A DNA stretch of 64,000 nt from Bigelowiella natans CCMP2755 (Eukaryota; Cercozoa; Chlorarachniophyceae): assembly GCA_000320545.1 (NCBI GenBank), contig ADNK01000489.1:167001-231000 (forward strand), in the 5' to 3' direction. The position numbers and the translations under genes were made by a program. Shown here one piece after another: positions 63,214 through 64,000 of this stretch (positions are counted from its first letter, which is position 1; each line of letters opens with the position of its first letter). The notes below the pieces were generated by a model that worked only from the letters and a program-made list of their open reading frames with translations, made no database searches and was not told where the DNA came from.

Positions 63214-63988
63214 TGTGTGTGTATGTGTGTATGTGTGCGAGTTTGGAACACATAGGAGGAGAATGTTGAAAGAACCAGAAATTTGTTGTTTTTCGATTAT
63301 CTGGCTGGTAAAAAACGATCTGAAACAGCTTCTAATACCCAACACAACCTGTCGCTCTGTCATTTTGAGGTTCTGCATCTTCAGCAGTTTCACCTCATTC
63401 ATTGCATGGGTCGAGTCATCTTTAAGTTTCCTATGATGAAAAAGAAGAGATTCATTCGTAAGGAATGCTTTTTTTCGATAGAGTAGTTTGTTAGGAATGC
63501 ATTTTACATGAACGCTGAGCGCTCTGCAGATAAGGAGGCTTCGAGATCCGTCCTGGTCTCGTTTAGTTCCTGTTTTTAGCAGTAGTAATATTGATTGTAT
63601 CGATGAATGAAAAAGACTAGTCACGAGACAAGTATACCTTTATTTTTTCCTGGTATTCCCTCAAATCGGTTGTGCCCTCTTTGAGCTTCGATTCGAATTG
63701 CTTCAACTAAGAAGGGAGGCGTAGAAGGATACATTATATTTCATCAAAGAGTGGATGGATCAAAAAGCACAATGATGAGAATAGAACCCTGGTCAGCAGC
63801 TCTGCCTTCTCAGTTCGGAGGCTTTTAATTTGAAGACTCCGTTGTTTGGCACTCTCCTGCAAAAAAACAAAAAATTAGCGCGTGCCTCTGCTTGTGTTTG
63901 AGAGATAAACAAAATGATTCAGGATTTTCCGCACCTGTACACGGGTCATCGCTTGCTGGACTGAACTGAAGGCTTCATGAGGCACCAT
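54527..63988 (-). CDS. long coiled-coil plus leucine-rich-repeat protein (partial; possibly two genes)
   Basis: More than 25 short minus-strand exons run from a first visible exon at about 63935-63988 (MVPHEAFSSVQQAMTRVQ) down to a stop near 54527. From 63.9 to 58.2 kb the exons encode a heptad coiled coil, for example KQRSLQIKSLRTEKAELL, GEKELKKSAEQLRIMAEK and QRKLEADVEQRDNLIESYH. Near 57.9 kb there is an acidic linker. Then come RI-type leucine-rich repeats: IANLQLSENGIEDAE (~57530), ANALHDNQAVTEVTVRGNRI (~57330), GDKGFVALGVSCLSNKSNV (~57170) and GIETFAIMLSEFADSS (~56900). The C-terminal exons (about 55790-55860, 55190-55310, 54990-55020, 54800-54840, 54624-54668) agree in phase and include EEQRLIG|RRAPKDLREEGIE. 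Such proteins are often ciliary or cytoskeletal, but I do not recognise this one. The coil-to-LRR junction (57480-57780) is the least certain. Confidence 0.6.
57003..57036. repeat. (CA)n plus adjacent (GA)n microsatellites
   Basis: CA run followed by GA run (57050-57086) in an intron between two LRR exons. Confidence 0.95.
57421..57458. repeat. (TA)n microsatellite
   Basis: Pure TA run in the LRR gene intron. Confidence 0.95.
60453..60491. repeat. (GA)n microsatellite
   Basis: GA run in an intron of the coiled-coil gene, next to a GT-rich tract (60413-60448). Confidence 0.95.
63150..63236. repeat. compound (ACGTGT)n/(GT)n microsatellite
   Basis: A hexanucleotide acgtgt run grades into a long GT run and an imperfect GTAT tail. 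It lies in the intron between coiled-coil exons near 63.1 and 63.36 kb. Confidence 0.95.
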
Positions 63989-64000
63989 CTGTATAAAAAG

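Noticed and set aside
62932-63624. 230-codon minus-strand frame containing a poly-Thr/His stretch
   Set aside because: It reads through introns and a GT/CA microsatellite; only two short parts are real coiled-coil exons.

Overview
This 64 kb window is nuclear DNA from an intron-rich eukaryote. There are no operons or ribosome-binding sites. Genes are split into many short exons (often 31-110 nt) with GT-AG introns, and a few introns look GC-AG. Many introns and spacers carry simple repeats. The gene set suggests a protist, probably an alga or a relative in the stramenopile/chlorarachniophyte/alveolate range: a calcium-dependent protein kinase (kinase domain plus EF-hands), a thermospermine-synthase-type aminopropyltransferase, a BRICK1 subunit of the SCAR/WAVE complex, kaptin, ataxin-10, a PPPDE isopeptidase and a DUF1996 ectodomain. 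The lineage is an inference; no rRNA, tRNA or organelle gene is present to settle it.

Layout. 1-2983 (+): unidentified multi-exon gene, 5' end outside the window. 3523-5446 (+): weakly supported multi-exon gene. 5482-7132 (-): PPPDE/DESI peptidase, head-to-head with ataxin-10 at 7562-11554 (+). 12486-19817 (-): CDPK. 20300-21060: two diverged copies of a repeat unit. 22623-26690 (-): PDZ-like protein and two unidentified genes. 27391-27706 (+): BRK1. 28577-30046 (-): SRCR-domain gene and an unidentified exon. 30885-33706 (+): thermospermine synthase. 34799-35841 (-): basic, probably nuclear protein. 36256-37060 (+): unclear. 38383-39354 (-): intronless vWA protein. 39889-46600 (+): kaptin. 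47456-48396 (-): coiled-coil protein, head-to-head with a tail-anchored protein at 48855-49853 (+). 50510-53316 (-): single-pass DUF1996-TM-WW protein. 54527-63988 (-): long coiled-coil plus leucine-rich-repeat gene, cut by the window end.

Spacers between genes share a CATG/CTAG-rich repeat texture and a ~50 bp sequence that recurs in both orientations, which looks like the terminal inverted repeat of a MITE-like element. Simple repeats are dense at about 1-24 kb, 39.8-45.3 kb and 56-63.6 kb, and sparse at about 25-39.8 kb and 46-56 kb.

The genes do not form one pathway. Kaptin (TORC1 control, actin), BRK1 (branched actin) and the CDPK (calcium signalling) are ordinary eukaryotic cell-biology genes. 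The most unusual items are the DUF1996-TM-WW architecture, the TIR family, poly-G tracts that encode functional glycine loops, two in-frame Met-Gly-Cys starts on the CDPK, and the intronless vWA gene. Exon models were built by hand from reading frame, splice-site and phase agreement. Exon ends are exact where stated and approximate otherwise.
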